A program made the translations under genes and the position numbers. 64,000 bases of DNA, from NCBI GenBank assembly GCA_028583685.1, contig JAMXIF010000022.1:1317406-1381405 (forward strand), written 5' to 3'. This document shows positions 10,379-21,367 of this stretch, piece after piece; within the stretch, counting starts at the first letter, position 1, and the number at the start of each line of letters is the position of its first letter. This stretch comes from Petaurus breviceps papuanus (Eukaryota > Chordata > Mammalia > Diprotodontia > Petauridae). The notes beneath the pieces are model-generated. The model saw only the letters and a program-made list of their open reading frames with translations, did no database searches and was not told where the DNA came from.

Positions 10379-10528
10379 GGCCGGCTAGGTGTGCAGTGAA
10401 CAAAGCTCTGGCCCTGAAGTCAGGAGGACCTTAGTTCAAATTCGACCTCAGACATTTAGCACTCACTAGCTGTGTGACCTTGGGCAAGTTACTTAACCCC
10501 AATTGCCCTCCAAAAAATAAAACAAAAT
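10379..10528 (+). repeat. tRNA-derived SINE (short type)
   Basis: 'ggccggctaggtgtgcagtg', 'gaagtcaggaggacctta' and 'acttaaccccaattgccct' with an A-rich tail. Confidence 0.85.
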
Positions 10529-10609
10529 GCCAGTATAACAATGCTGCTTCTTCCCCCCCCCCCAATTTATTATTAATTAATTTTAGTTTTCAACATTCAC
10601 TTCCATAAG

Positions 10610-10774
10610 TTTTTTTTTTTTTTTATTAAGCAATCAGGGTTAAGTAACTTGCTCAAGGTTACACGGCCAGTTATTTCTGGGTGTGGTGCTGAGTGTCTGA
10701 GCCCGGGATTCGATCTCCAGGTCGTCCCAACACTGCAGCCAGTACTCTTACTCGCTGAGCCACCTGGCAGCCCC
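10610..10774 (-). repeat. SINE, CCGGCTCC subtype, first of a pair
   Basis: Starts with poly(T) and ends 'gagccacctggcagcccc'. With the next copy it is bracketed by one target duplication, cacttccataag (10598 and 10922). Confidence 0.85.
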
Positions 10775-10921
10775 TAAGCAATTGGGGTTAAGTAACTTGC
10801 TCAAGGTTACACAGCCAGGTGTTTCTGGGTGGGTGCTAAGTGTCTGAGCCCGGGATTCCATCTCCAGGTCGTTCTGACACTGGAGCCGGTACTCTTACTC
10901 GCTGTGCTACCTGGCCGCCCC
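10775..10921 (-). repeat. SINE, CCGGCTCC subtype, second of a pair
   Basis: Begins 'taagcaattggggttaagta' directly after the first copy, without its own long poly(T), and ends 'ctacctggccgccc'. It shares the outer target duplication, so the pair behaves as one dimeric insertion or a SINE-into-SINE event. Confidence 0.85.
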
Positions 10922-11157
10922 CACTTCCATAAGTTTTAAATTTTCTTCCCCTTCCTCCCGTCTCCTTCCCCAAGACAACATGCAATCTGATGTGGAGTCT
11001 ATACATTCATTCCTATTAAACACATTTTCACATTAGTCATATTACATAGAAGAAACCATGAGAAACAAAACAAAATAAAACAAAGCAAAGCAAAACAAAC
11101 AAAAGAAAGTCTGCTTTGCTCTGCATTCCAACTCCATAGTTCTCTAGATATGGAACA

Positions 11158-11428
11158 GCAATTCTTAAACTGTGGGTGGTGACCCACAGTAAAAGGTTTC
11201 TGAATGCGCCATGACCAAAAATTAATTAAAAATCAAATTCGTAATGAGTCTGAGGTGTTTCTGGCAGCACTTGCCCATGTTGCATTGAAGGTTTACTGCA
11301 GCTTAGATTCTGAGCACACAGTATGTGCCCTTTGTACTGCCCATGCCATCACACCATGCAATGCCAACAAAGATTGCCCAAATGCAAAAAGGGGTCTCGA
11401 GTGGGAAAAGTATAGTAAACCCTGATTT
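11158..11428. mobile_element. hAT-like MITE
   Basis: Left end 'caattcttaaactgtgggtgg' with 'gtgaccca'; right end 'ggggtctcgagtgggaaaag' and 'tatagtaaaccctgatt'. The ends pair as imperfect inverted repeats of the 'TTCTTAAACTGTGGGTCGCGACC' kind. Confidence 0.55.
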
Positions 11429-12100
11429 AGAAGAATGTTTTTGTACCTGTAGGAAGGATGCACCAGAGAGGGAAAGGATTAGAGGGAGAAAGGTCAATTA
11501 GGCATCTATTGCAAGAGTCTGATTGGGAGGGAATGAAGGTTTGAGCTGGAGTGGTAGTGGTATGTGTAGAGATTAAGGTACAGATCCTGGAGACATTCTA
11601 GATGTAGAAAATTGATATGGCACAACTGGATGTGGGGTAAGACAGAAAGGGAAGTAACATTACTATGAGGTATTGAGCCTAGGTGACTGGAAGGATAATG
11701 GGATCATTAATAGAAATAGGGAAACTGGAGAAACGAAAAGCTATAGTGAGAGAAGATGATGAGTTATGCTTTTGGACATGATGGGTTCAGGATATCATTG
11801 GAACATCCACATGATAGGTGAAATTCTAAATGCCGAGGATCCTGGGAGAGGTTGAAGAGGCCCAGTCACCCTGAAGAGTTAAAGACTAAAGATGGAGTGT
11901 CTCCTGAGAGAAGCCTTAGTTGCAAAATCAGAAGCAGAGTTCCTGAATATGGTTGAAGGATACCATAGGAGAGAGAAGAGATGATGTTCTAGCTGTAGAA
12001 GGAACTTATATTCTACTTGGGACATGCAGAGAAACAGCTTTTGACAAGGTTGTCATTTTTTAATGGTTCAGCCTTGAAGGCAGGTGGAATATGTTGATGC

Positions 12101-12550
12101 CAGGGTTGAATAATATAACATGCTCCCCTAAGTAGCTTCCTCTGGTCTACCATTTCACTGTCCTTACCTCTCTCATCCCTGGACTGCAACTTCTGCTGTT
12201 AGAGTCTCCTATGGCTTGGGCAGCAAATATGGGCACATTGTCTTCTCGGGAATTGAAATGGCAACTCACATTTAAATACCACTCTAAGTTTGACCCTCTG
12301 ATATTTCTTGTGTCATGGAGATAACCCTGGGTCCTTGAAAGCTAGGTCAGCAGAATATACAGGCTCTGACAAATTGCAGCAAGCTGGAAGGTCTTTGAGT
12401 TTAGTCCCAGAGATAAATAAAACTTTCCAAACCAAGTCAACATACCCCCAAGTGACTGATTTGTGAATATAGTCACAAGACAGTGACAAATAGGTTGGAA
12501 AATAGGATTTGGGATTAAGAAATGAAAGAGACCAAAGGCTTATATGTCTA
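12101..12550. other. No recognised feature
   Basis: Unique-looking sequence. An AG at about 12202 opens a short frame, but a stop follows and no donor fits. Confidence 0.45.
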
Positions 12551-12554
12551 TATC

Positions 12555-13020
12555 TTGAATAATTTCTTCAAAATAAATGAATAATTTGTTGAATTCCTGC
12601 TATGATCTAGTGATTATGCTTGAGGTCTGGGATACAAAGACAAAAATTAAACAGTCTTTGTCCTTTATTAATTTAAACTCTATAGAGAAAAACATGTAAG
12701 GTGATTTGGGGGAGGGTGGAGACTCTAGCAGCTGGGGGGTGTTCAGAAATACTCTCAAATAGAAGATATTTGAACTTAATCATGAAGGAAACTAGGTATT
12801 TGAAGAGGCACAGGTGAGGAGGGAGTGCATTTTAGGCAACCTGTCTAAAGGCAAAAAAAAGGGGCTAGAATGGTATGTATGAGAAAAACCTGGAGGCCAG
12901 TGTAGCTGGGTCAGGGTATCTGAAGGGGAACAGTGGATACTGTGGCTGCAAAAGTGGGAGAAGGCCATAAAGGGTTTTAGAGACCAAACAGAGGAGTCTG
13001 TATGTTGGGGTTTATTGGGC
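12555..13020 (-). repeat. L2-type LINE relic
   Basis: 'gttgaattcctgctatgatc', 'gggatacaaagacaaaaatt', 'gagggagtgcattttaggca' and 'ttatgttgggg'-like body in reverse. Confidence 0.65.
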
Positions 13021-13750
13021 AAGGCAAGGCAAGACAAGACAAGAAGACAACAATCATTTATTAAGTGTTTAATATGTACCAGACTCTGTGTGGGGGATAC
13101 CTGGTAAATATGAACAAAAATAAAGACAATTCCTGCCCTCAAGGAGGTTACATTCTAATGGGGGAAGACAGCACATAAAAGGGAACTGAAAAGAGCAGGA
13201 TGGTGGGAGAGGGAGAGAGAGAAGATATCTGGGTGGGGGCATGGTTACAAAGTCTGAAGTGCACTGGGAGAGGAATGAATAGGCCTGGGCCTATTCCCAA
13301 AGTGGAGGCCCCAGAAAGAACTCATCAATGAGAGGAAGGAACTGGCATGATAGAAGAATGCTTCAGGATGAGAAGGGAAGTTCCAGGGAAAGATGGCAGC
13401 CAAGTCATAGTATCGAAGTATGGAGAAAGAGGAAGGCTCATATTTAGACCTGTATTTAGGAGTATTATGTTCACAGCTATGTGAATGAGGAATCAGAGAG
13501 AGGAGAAGCATGAGGAAGGAATAGGAAGACCAACGAGGGGGCCTCTGTGGTAGTCTGAGGAAGAAGTGATAATGGCCATTTGAGCAAAGAAAAGATCATG
13601 TATGTGAGAGATATTATAGAGCTAAGAGAACCAGAAAGTGCTGCCAAGGTGAGAATCCAAAAAGGTACAAAAGAAAATGACAGCAAATCACTGGTTTCTG
13701 ATGTTTGAGTTATCTCAAAATCAACGTGTCTGCAGCACAAAATTGTAAGG
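13021..13750 (-). repeat. Second L2-type relic, head to tail with the previous one
   Basis: A fresh reversed 3' end ('caatcatttattaagtgttt', 'ctgccctcaaggaggttaca') starts here. From about 13260 the sequence is purine-rich L2-like body, less certain. Confidence 0.55.
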
Positions 13751-13849
13751 ATGAAAAACATAAGCAATTATACCATCTCCATTCTGACCCACTTCAATGT
13801 GTTGTCTGCTCCAAAAACTGAGAAAAGGATAAAGTTAAAGATAATTTTC

Positions 13850-14450
13850 TTTTCTTCCCAGCTTCCCCATTTCTGTCAAAGATGCAATTTTCCTTCTACT
13901 CATGCTACAACTTAGGAGTCATCCTCACCTCCTCAGGCACCTACCCCCCATCTGTTGCCAAGTCTTGATGTTTCTTGTCTCACCATATCTTCTATATGAG
14001 CCTCTCCTCTTCACTCCCATGACTCCCATGGGGGCCACAGATCCTCATCACCTCACACTTGGACTACTACAACAGCCTCAAGTGTTTCCATTCCATCCCA
14101 TTCTCCATTGACTTAGCTGTCAAAACGATCTTGCTAAGCCACCGATCTGACCATATCACCCCTACCTCCTCCTATTCAGTGAAGTAAATGCTCCCTACCA
14201 ACATATAAAATCAAATATAGCATCTTATATTTGGCTTTTAAAGCCCTTCACAACCCAGCCCTTTGCCATCTTTCTAATCTTTTTATATTTTATTCCCCCG
14301 TCCTCTATGATCCAGCTACACTGGCCTTTCTTGCTGTTGCTCCCACAGGACTCCCTGTCTCCTGACTCTTTGCCTTTTCACTGGCTGTTCCCCTTGCCTA
14401 GGACGCTCTCTTTCTTCATCTCTGCTGACAACTAGCTTCCCTGGCTTTCC
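13850..14450 (+). repeat. L2-type LINE relic, sense
   Basis: 'ttggactactacaacagcct', 'gctgtcaaaacgatcttgct', 'aaagcccttcacaacccagc' and 'ttcactggctgttccccttg' are in L2 order. It ends about 200 bp before exon 1. Confidence 0.75.
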
Positions 14451-14663
14451 TATGGGCCCCATGGGGATGAGATGTAGAGGATAGGATGGTGTGCACAGAG
14501 AGACACAATGAAGCTAGATTGAAAGGGCTGGTGTTCTTGTTCAGTTTTGTCTACTTTGTGCTTTCTGCCATCCTCCCCCTCATAGAGGTTGGGACCACAA
14601 TGAGGTTGCTCAACTTGACTAACAATCTTCTAACTTCTCTTTTCCTCCTCCCTGAATGTCCAG

Positions 14664-14780
14664 AAATTTCTCTTTTACTGTTATGGATTGATCCTCAGAG
14701 AGTCTTTACAGGACATGAAAGTGAAGAAACACTTGTTTGCTCTCCTAGAGCTGTCTCACCAGGTAGCCTGCCAACGAGAG
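14664..14780 (+). CDS. MROH-family gene, exon 1 of those seen (117 nt, phase 0-0)
   Basis: The acceptor is aatgtccag after a pyrimidine-rich tract (tttcctcctccctg); the donor is GAG|gtgagtg. The 39 residues open KFLFYCYGLILRESLQ and end LLELSHQVACQRE. This matches the MROH segment with an aromatic-Y-G-L start and a conserved SHQ..QRE helix end, which continues as G-(I/M)-A in the next exon. The exon starts at a codon boundary in mid-protein, so at least one coding exon must lie upstream. L2 sequence ends about 200 bp before it. A longer ORF on the same strand covers this stretch in another frame and is a shadow. Confidence 0.88.
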
Positions 14781-15072
14781 GTGAGTGACAGCAATGCCTG
14801 AGATCAGAGAGGGGACAAGAGGAAAGAAGGGAGGCAGCTGCTGAGGGGCCAAGACACAGGGGGCAGCCAGGCATGCTTCAGAATGTGATTTTAGGAAAAT
14901 AGCTGTGCACACCTTTGTCTGCTCAATGCAGAGAGGCTAACTGATGGGTAAAAAATGTTGCATACACAGATGAGGTAGATGCTTTGGTTATTTTTTAGAA
15001 CTGTCCCCCTGGCCCTTCATTACAAGGAAAAGCTTGCCGGGTAAGGGACAGGGAAAGGGATGTGATTTTTTT

Positions 15073-15149
15073 ATGTTTTGGGTTTTTTGGGGTTTTTTTG
15101 CCTTTTTGGAGGGCAATTGGGGTTAAGTAACTTGCCCAAGGTTACATGG

Positions 15150-15203
<54 letters not shown>

Positions 15204-15287
15204 TTCAGTGTCTGAGGCCAGAACCAAACTCGGGTCCTCCTGACTCCGGGCCCATGCTTTACTCACTGCTTCACCTAGCCACCCCCT
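15073..15287 (-). repeat. tRNA-derived SINE (short type) with an internal GT repeat
   Basis: 'ggagggcaattggggttaag' to 'cttcacctagccaccccc', flanked by ggatgtgatttttt on both sides. The usual 'cttaacacttactag' block is replaced by a pure GT run at 15153-15199. Confidence 0.9.
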
Positions 15288-15464
15288 GGATGTGATTTTT
15301 TAAATTCTATGAAAAACAAAAGGTGTCAATAAAAAATAAATATACATTGTTTTAATTTCAGAAAATTCTCCCCTCTCTGGGCCTTGTTTTGTGACAAATT
15401 ATGTTGAGCATTCAGAGTCACCCATGAATAATACCACGTAAGGAGTGATCATGTTTAGACCTGG

Positions 15465-15700
15465 TGTTGAGTGCCCAGGGTATGCCTGGGTTTGGAGGCA
15501 GCACATGAAGATGAAAGGACCTTGACCTGAGATCATCCCCAAGGCTGCCACTTACTGTCTATGTGACCTTGGGCAAATCACTACATCTCTCTGAGATTCA
15601 ATTTCCTCATCTCTGAAATTGACATAAAATGCGTACTGCCTTCCTCACAGGTTTATTGTGAGAACTACACTTCAAAGTGGGAGTTATTGTTATTGGTATT
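15465..15700 (+). repeat. MIR SINE
   Basis: 'cacttactgtctatgtgacc', 'ttgggcaaatcactacatct', 'caatttcctcatctctgaaa' and 'cacaggtttattgtgagaac'. Confidence 0.78.
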
Positions 15701-15789
15701 TCTGAGAGGTTATGTGTTAGAAAGTGTTGGACTAGGAGATAGGTGATATGGGAATAACACTACTGACATTATAATTGGTAATAACTGAT

Positions 15790-15990
15790 ATATCTTGTAT
15801 CATTTGAACCACATAAGAGGTAAAATATTATCATCATCCTTATTTTACAGGTGAGTAAGATTAAGTGACTCTGAGAGATTCATTGATTTTCCCATACTTA
15901 GTTATCTAATTCCAGATACAGAATTTAAACCTGGAATTCCCTGAACTTTAGGTAGGTCCATACTTCTTTTCGTTGTACTACATGGCCTTC
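15790..15990 (-). repeat. MIR SINE
   Basis: 'atcatccttattttacaggt', 'gattttcccatacttagtta' and 'aatttaaacctgg' in reverse MIR order. Confidence 0.65.
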
Positions 15991-16175
15991 CAAGACTGAA
16001 TGCTAGCTCTAAGATTCATTAACTGTGTGACTATAGGCTAGCTAGTTCTTTAACCTCTCTGAATCTAAAAACAGGATAATATTTACATTCCCTTTCTCAT
16101 AATCTTTTAAGGAAAAATGCTTTGTAAAACCTTAGAGTATTATATAAATACAAGTTGTCATCATTCTTATTCTTC
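15991..16175 (+). repeat. MIR SINE
   Basis: 'cattaactgtgtgactatag', 'tttaacctctctgaatct' and 'atgctttgtaaaac'. Confidence 0.65.
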
Positions 16176-16330
16176 ACAAAATATGTATGTGATTGGTGTC
16201 TAAATATATAAAAGATGGCTTGGTTCACATGTGGCATTGATAGATACATATGACCTGGGATCTGGTCCACCCCATTACAAGGGAGCCTGTGATTTTTGTC
16301 TTTATGGGGAACAGAAGGAGAATGTGGCTT

Positions 16331-16489
16331 GGTTGGGGCAGCCAGGTGGCTCAGTGAGTAAGAGCACCGGCTCCAGTGTCGGGATGACCTGGAGATCGAA
16401 TCCCGGGCTCAGATAATTAGCACCACACCCAGAAATAACTGGCCATGTAACCTTGAGCAAGTTATTTAGCCCCGATTAAAAAAAAAAAA
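16331..16489 (+). repeat. tRNA-derived SINE, CCGGCTCC subtype
   Basis: 'gcagccaggtggctcagtga', 'agagcaccggctccagtgtc', B-box-like 'gatcgaatcccgg'. Perfect target duplication gaatgtggctt at 16320 and 16490. Confidence 0.92.
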
Positions 16490-16500
16490 GAATGTGGCTT

Positions 16501-17088
16501 TGTTTTTGTTCCTTCTCTTGCCTGTCTCTTCCTCAAATATCTATAAGCTGAAGAGTATAATAGATTCAGCATAAAAGGCATATCCCTCTTAAGAGGAAGG
16601 TAATGGAGTAATATCACCAGCTTAGCTCCTTCCCACCAAAACATTGGGTTAAAAGACCAACATGAATTGTGAATAAACCCATTCATCCAATCAAAACAAT
16701 AAACAGAAGTGGGGAAAGTTGTACAGATTAGACCTGACCAAAAAATACGCAGTAATAAAGGAACTCTTCAGTTGGGAGAGGGAGAAAACACCCCAAATCA
16801 ACCAAGGATGAAGAATTATGTCACTGAGAGGATATCTATACTCAGCTGTTTCTAGCGTTTCAAATGCTGGAAATCAAGCAGCATGCTAGGGAATTAACCC
16901 GCCTGTATGTTGGCTGCTTTGAGGATTGATCTCTGGGCTGCAAAGTCATTTTCATTCTCATGACCCATTTATCTCCCAACTACTGGTCTAAAGTTTCCAA
17001 ACATTCTCCTTTATATGGGTATGTAGTATTACACAAAATTATCCCAGCTAATCAGTCATGTTTCCTTTCACTTGAAAGCATGCAGCTA
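16501..17088. other. No recognised feature
   Basis: Unique-looking intron 1 sequence between two SINEs. The 74-codon minus-strand frame here has no support. Confidence 0.45.
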
Positions 17089-17242
17089 GGGGTGGCTAGG
17101 TGGCACAATGAATAGAGCATTGGTTCTGGAGTAAGGAGGACCTGAGTTCAAATTTGACCTCAGACATTTAACATTACTAGCCATATGACCTTGGGCAAGT
17201 TACTTAACCCCAATTTCCCTGCCCTCCCCCCTAAAAAAAAAA
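17089..17242 (+). repeat. tRNA-derived SINE (short type)
   Basis: 'ggggtggctaggtggcacaa', 'gtaaggaggacctgagttca' and 'taaccccaatttccctgcc'. Flanks gcatgcagcta / acatgcagctt. Confidence 0.9.
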
Positions 17243-17279
17243 ACATGCAGCTTCATAAGACTTCCTTTAAGAAATCCAC

Positions 17280-17400
17280 CCAATGTGGGGGGGTAGGGAA
17301 AAGGTGGGGAGAAAAATTTTTAAATCAAAATCTTGTGAAAATGAATGTTGAAAACTAGAAATAAATAAATAAATTGGATAAAAATTTTAAAAACAAAAAT
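17280..17400 (+). repeat. L1 3'-tail fragment
   Basis: 'gtggggagaaaaatttttaaa', 'aaaatgaatgttgaaaacta' and an A-rich end match the 3' terminus of the L1 relics at 43560 and 63737. Confidence 0.7.
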
Positions 17401-17575
17401 GCTGCGTATCCTAGGAAGGAAACAGAAAAAGAAAGTCCACCCAACTCAGTAATATATGGGTGAAGGTGCTACACTTATTACAGAGAGCATAGAGAAGAAT
17501 TTCTGGGAAATTCTGAGGAGGGAGAGTGGGAAAAGACAGGATCCTAAAACTAATCCACATTTTTATCTTTCACAG

Positions 17576-17695
17576 GGCATAGCACTAGCAGTTGGGCTGG
17601 CATCCTCCAGCCACCTGGAAGAAACCTGGGCCGTATTGGAGCAATTTGGCCAAAAAAGAATACTGAGGCTTGGTCTAAAACCCTCTAGCCCCAAG
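17576..17695 (+). CDS. MROH-family gene, exon 2 (120 nt, phase 0-0)
   Basis: The acceptor tttttatctttcacag is strong; the donor is AAG|gtactg, weaker than its neighbours. The 40 residues begin GIALAVGLASSSHLEETW and go on WAVLEQFGQ. Small-residue helices (A-G-L-A) followed by H-L-E-E-T-W-A-V-L-E-x-F-G are the most recognisable part of the MROH fold in this window and the main reason for the family call. The exon ends SSPK at a codon boundary and joins exon 3 without a split codon. An L1 3' tail and a SINE lie within 500 bp upstream. Confidence 0.92.
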
Positions 17696-18204
17696 GTACT
17701 GTTAGCTGCAGTCAGCTCTCTGGGAGCTAGGGATGGCCTAGCTTGTCTCTCAATATTCCTTGGTACAGTAAGGGATACATTAAAGAGATAGGGCAGGGAA
17801 AAGTGAAAGAGATCCCTAAAGGCAGTTTTGTGGGATAGTGGAATGGTGAGTGATAACTGATTTGTTATTTTTTCTGAGATTTGCCAGGAATTTTCTATGT
17901 GATATTTATAAAAGTACCTCTCTGAGTCTGTTTGCACAAACCATGAGAAAAACAGGGGTGATCATTCTTGCCCCATCTGTTGATCTAATGGATACTGTGA
18001 AAATCTTGTGAGATAATGAATGTGAAAAGTCCTAAATCTCCAAAGAAAATGAGAGATTCTGGATTTGCAATAGTTAAATGAGTATTTATCTTAGGTAAAT
18101 AAGTATTAACCTAAGTTCTCCTTCAATGTCACACCTTGGCACAGAGCCTGACCCTAGGCTTGAGAAGGTCATGCCAGAAGATTATAAACTCTGATGGTTG
18201 TACT

Positions 18205-18420
18205 GATTCAATTCAATTCAATTCAACACTGTTATTAAGCAATTATTCCACATGGAACTCTGTGCTGTGCACTGGGGATATGAAGCCAACAATGAAACAA
18301 CCCTTACCCTCAAGGAGCTTATATTTGATTTGGGGGATGCAACGTGTATATAGACACATAAATGCAAAGCAACTTGAAGAGTAAGAAGACTTAGAAGGTT
18401 TTGAGTATGGTTTTGGCAAC
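18205..18420 (-). repeat. L2-type LINE relic
   Basis: 'ttcaacactgttattaagca', 'actggggatatgaagcca' and 'cttaccctcaaggagcttat' in reverse. Confidence 0.7.
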
Positions 18421-18639
18421 AGGCTGTGTTTGCCATGTAGCCTAGCTATGTAAGAAGAGAGAAATGGACCAAGAAGCCCACCCTTTAGCCATTAGGCAAC
18501 CCTACCTTATTCTTTGTACATTGTAAGTTCTTAAGAAAGGTTTCCTTAATTGAATTGAACATGTGTAGCCATATCAAGACAAGAGTGAATGGCATTTTTC
18601 TTTTTCAGATTTTCCTAAACTTCTATTATTAAAGACAGA

Positions 18640-18860
18640 GCAATTGAGAAAGATAGAGACAAAGAGTAGCAAAAACTGGAAGGAGAGTGGGGGGAGAGAG
18701 ATGGAGATAGACAAAGAAGTGGGGAGAGGAGGGAGATAGGGAAGAAAGAAAGAAGAGGTAGGGGGATAGAGATATAGAGAAACAGGAACAAAGACAAAGA
18801 GATAGAGGTGAGGGAAGAAAGAGAGAGAAAGAGAGAGAGAAGAAGAAGAGGAGGAGGAAT
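18640..18860. repeat. Purine-rich GA tract
   Basis: About 220 bp of gaga/ggag/aaag on the + strand. Minus-strand 'S/L/F' ORFs across it are composition artefacts. Confidence 0.85.
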
Positions 18861-18959
18861 CGTTACTAAAGGATGAATTCTTTTAGCCCCCAAAATGATG
18901 TGGACTTTAACTGAGTTGTAGAAGGGTTACAATCTGTATCAATAAAAGTGCCCACTCAG

Positions 18960-19345
18960 ATGAACTCTCTGAAATATTGAGATATTGAGTACCCAGTATT
19001 TGCTACACGTCCCCACATTCAAGAAGCTCACATTCTAGCTTAAATGCTAGAGTAATTGGTAAAAGATTCCTGGAGGAGTTTTCATGTGAGCTGGGCTCTG
19101 AAGGATGGCAAGGATTTGAATATTGCTCTTTTGTTTGCTTTACACTTTTCAGAATATGAATTCAAGTCAGTTTGGTACAATGCAACAAGCATTTACTGAG
19201 TATCTATGCTGTGCTTGGGGCTGTCATGACCCAGAGCAAAACCAGACATGACCCTGCCCTCACAGTTTCCAGTATATTAAGGGACATAACTGGGACAAAT
19301 CAGGAAGACAGGACCTGAACTGAGTCTAAAAGGGTTAGAAGGAAT
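18960..19345 (-). repeat. Two L2-type 3'-end relics
   Basis: 'cattcaagaagctcacattc' (about 19010) and a second start, 'gcaacaagcatttactgagt' with 'gaccctgccctcacagtttc' (about 19180), both reversed. Confidence 0.6.
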
Positions 19346-20170
19346 CAAAAAAGTGGACTGAGGAAGGAAAGGGAATTTCAAAGCCATAGGCAAAGACTTT
19401 CACTCTTCAATCTCACATAACACTAGATTTCCCTTTTTATAATGAACATACAATGTATTATTTTAATTGAAGTTTTCAGGGTTTTTAAAAATCATTTCCC
19501 TTACTAGAATGTAAACTATAAGAAGAAAGGGACTTTTGTGTCTTAAATAAATTTTGAGTTGAATAAAGTTTGAGGGACATAAATTTCTGGGTAATTTAAT
19601 TATTTTATTAATAACGCCAGCATTTGAAATAAAAGGCCAGCAGCCAAAGGCCCTCAAGGCTTATATGCTCTCAGAAGAGGAGTGTTCCTGAGGCTGGCAA
19701 TCAACTCTGATTGGTTAATAATTAATTAGGGGATGAATATTAAAATATGGGGCTGGACCTATTTGAATGAACTTTATGTCATTTACTTCTAAGTTACCCC
19801 CACCCAGCCTTAAGTAATGTATTCAAAGAATTTATCCCCAACCCAAACCTGGACAGAAGGGAGTTTGCCTTAGATAAGAAGTCTGATCTAGTTGGTTGGA
19901 ATAGCAATATCCAGAAGGAGGAGAAGGTTAATCCTATCTTCCATCAACCCTGTCCTTGAGAGATTAGAAAAGGAAAAAAAGCTTGAGTCTCCACAGTTTT
20001 AATCATTGGCTATTAGTACAAATAATTATTTTTCACAATACAAAGAATTTCCATTAACTTTTGGTTGCCTTCACAATCCAATTACTTTATGCCTTTAACA
20101 ACATTATTCTGAGAAGAGCTCCATAAGTTTCACCACAATGCTGAACGGGTCCAAAAGGTTGAGAATCCCT
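19346..20170. other. No recognised feature
   Basis: AT-rich intron 2 sequence. I see no repeat that I can name and no exon-like stretch. Confidence 0.45.
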
Positions 20171-20174
20171 GGTA

Positions 20175-20335
20175 ACAAGAGGGTAGCAGAGATGAAAGTA
20201 GATAGGTTAGCTGGGACTAGATCATATGAGGTGTTGAATGGCAGAAGGAGGAATTTGAACTTTGCTCTCTAGATAGTAGGGAGCCTTTGTTGGGTTTTGT
20301 GTTGGGACAAAGCAGCAGCAGAGCTGTGATCAGCT
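20175..20335 (-). repeat. L2-type fragment
   Basis: 'gatcatatgaggtgttgaat' and 'aggaggaatttgaactttgc' resemble the reversed L2 body. Confidence 0.5.
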
Positions 20336-20479
20336 ACAGATTTGATACTGCCCCACGCCACTCCCTGGCTCAAAATCCCCATGTGACTTTGTAATCTTCA
20401 GGTCCTTAACCCATCTGCATCATAGTCCCAACTTCACTGTAAGCTCTATGGAACAATCAGGGAAGTGTTATGAGCCTCT

Positions 20480-20895
20480 GAAGAAATCCATGACCTCATT
20501 TGATCCTCAAACTATTCTGTGAGGCGGATGGAATAAGAATCATTACCTACATTTTTCAGAAGAGAAAATTCAAGCTCAATGAATTATAGCTTGGTAGAAA
20601 GTACACTGGATTTGGAATCAGATGGTCAGGGTTCAAATCCTGACTCACTGTGTGACCCTTATCAAGTCACTTCCCTTGCTGGCCTTCAATTTCTTCTCAT
20701 TTAAAATGGGGGTGGGGGTGGAATAAGAGTGAACATGAGTAGTTCAGGAAGTGAGGTACAGGGAACTCTGAGTCCCTTCTTGCTCTAACATTTGTGGGTC
20801 TGTGACTTGCCCAAGGCCATATGGTGGGTCAATGGCAGAGCTGGGATTAGAACCCAGGTCTCCTGATTCCCAGTCAGATGCTCCTTCTGCTACTT
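20480..20895. repeat. Three MIR/CORE-SINE fragments in a row (-, +, -)
   Basis: Reverse fragment 20480-20580 ('ctcatttgatcctcaaacta'), forward fragment 20585-20790 ('ggttcaaatcctgactcact'), reverse fragment 20795-20895 ('gtgacttgcccaaggccata', 'gagctgggattagaaccca'). The last one stops about 30 bp before exon 3. Confidence 0.7.
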
Positions 20896-20926
20896 GATAG
20901 TTGTTTGTCTTCTCCTTCCCTGCCAG

Positions 20927-21073
20927 ATCATTCATGACATTTATTGGAAGTGGGCAACCAGTACAGCCCTGCTATGCTACGGGCAGATGGCGATCCATGC
21001 TAAGAACAGCATCCTCCCGAGGGTGGACAATATCATCACCAGGATGGTGTACTACTTCAACTGCAGCAAATAT
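20927..21073 (+). CDS. MROH-family gene, exon 3 (147 nt, phase 0-0)
   Basis: The acceptor tcttctccttccctgccag is strong; the donor is TAT|gtaggc. The 49 residues include the hallmark YWKWATSTALLCYGQMA, then HAKNSILPRVDNII and end YYFNCSKY. The pairing of W-K-W with L-L-C-Y-G is typical of MROH proteins, and P-R-V-D-N is followed by a hydrophobic helix. A MIR relic in reverse orientation ends only about 30 bp before the exon and borders its pyrimidine tract. This is one of the longest exons in the set. Confidence 0.93.
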
Positions 21074-21367
21074 GTAGGCTCTTCCACCTTCTCCCCTGGG
21101 CCAGGGAATCCCCCAGTGGCCCTTCCCACCCCCACCTGGCGGCCCCTCCTTAATAGCAGCCCTCTTAGCTGACTCTGTGGGGGCTTGATGCCAACTGTGA
21201 AGATCTGTGACTTATTATTAATAATGGCTTCCATAATCAATGATGAAAATGTTGCTGCTATTAGTGTTCACAGTAGCTGTGTGACAAAGACTGCAATGAT
21301 CAAGAGAAAAACCATGAGGTTCTAATAGGGGCACTGACTAGTTCACGTTCACCCAGCTACTGATTGT
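21074..21367. other. No recognised feature
   Basis: Start of intron 3. The exon 3 frame stays open for about 30 codons past the donor, but the peptide turns Pro/Leu-rich and loses family resemblance. Confidence 0.5.

Larger units (their letters stand above)
10555..11157 (-). repeat. L1 3'-UTR relic, split by two SINEs
   Basis: 'attttagttttcaacattca' before the SINEs, and 'cttccccaagacaacatgca', 'caatctgatgtggagtctat', 'cacattagtcatattacata' after them, form the reversed L1 3' UTR. An A/C-rich run lies at 11060-11105. Confidence 0.65.
10316..12100 (-). repeat. L2-type LINE relic broken by later insertions
   Basis: It opens 'gggaatgacatggtcagactt' (10335), is interrupted from 10379 to about 11428 by SINEs, an L1 end and a hAT-like element, and resumes with 'ggtcaattaggcatctattg', 'aggtgactggaaggataatg' and 'cttttggacatgatgggttc' to about 12100. 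Confidence 0.55.

Noticed and set aside
16331-16400. tRNA-like A and B boxes
   Set aside because: These are SINE heads. No cloverleaf with an intact acceptor stem is present, and target duplications show retroposition.
18615-18893. 92-codon minus-strand frame rich in Ser, Leu and Phe
   Set aside because: It is the complement of a GA-rich tract and reflects composition only.
21074-21172. Continuation of the exon 3 frame past its donor to a stop
   Set aside because: The peptide becomes Pro/Ser-rich without family likeness, and the donor leads to exon 4, which continues the MROH pattern in phase.
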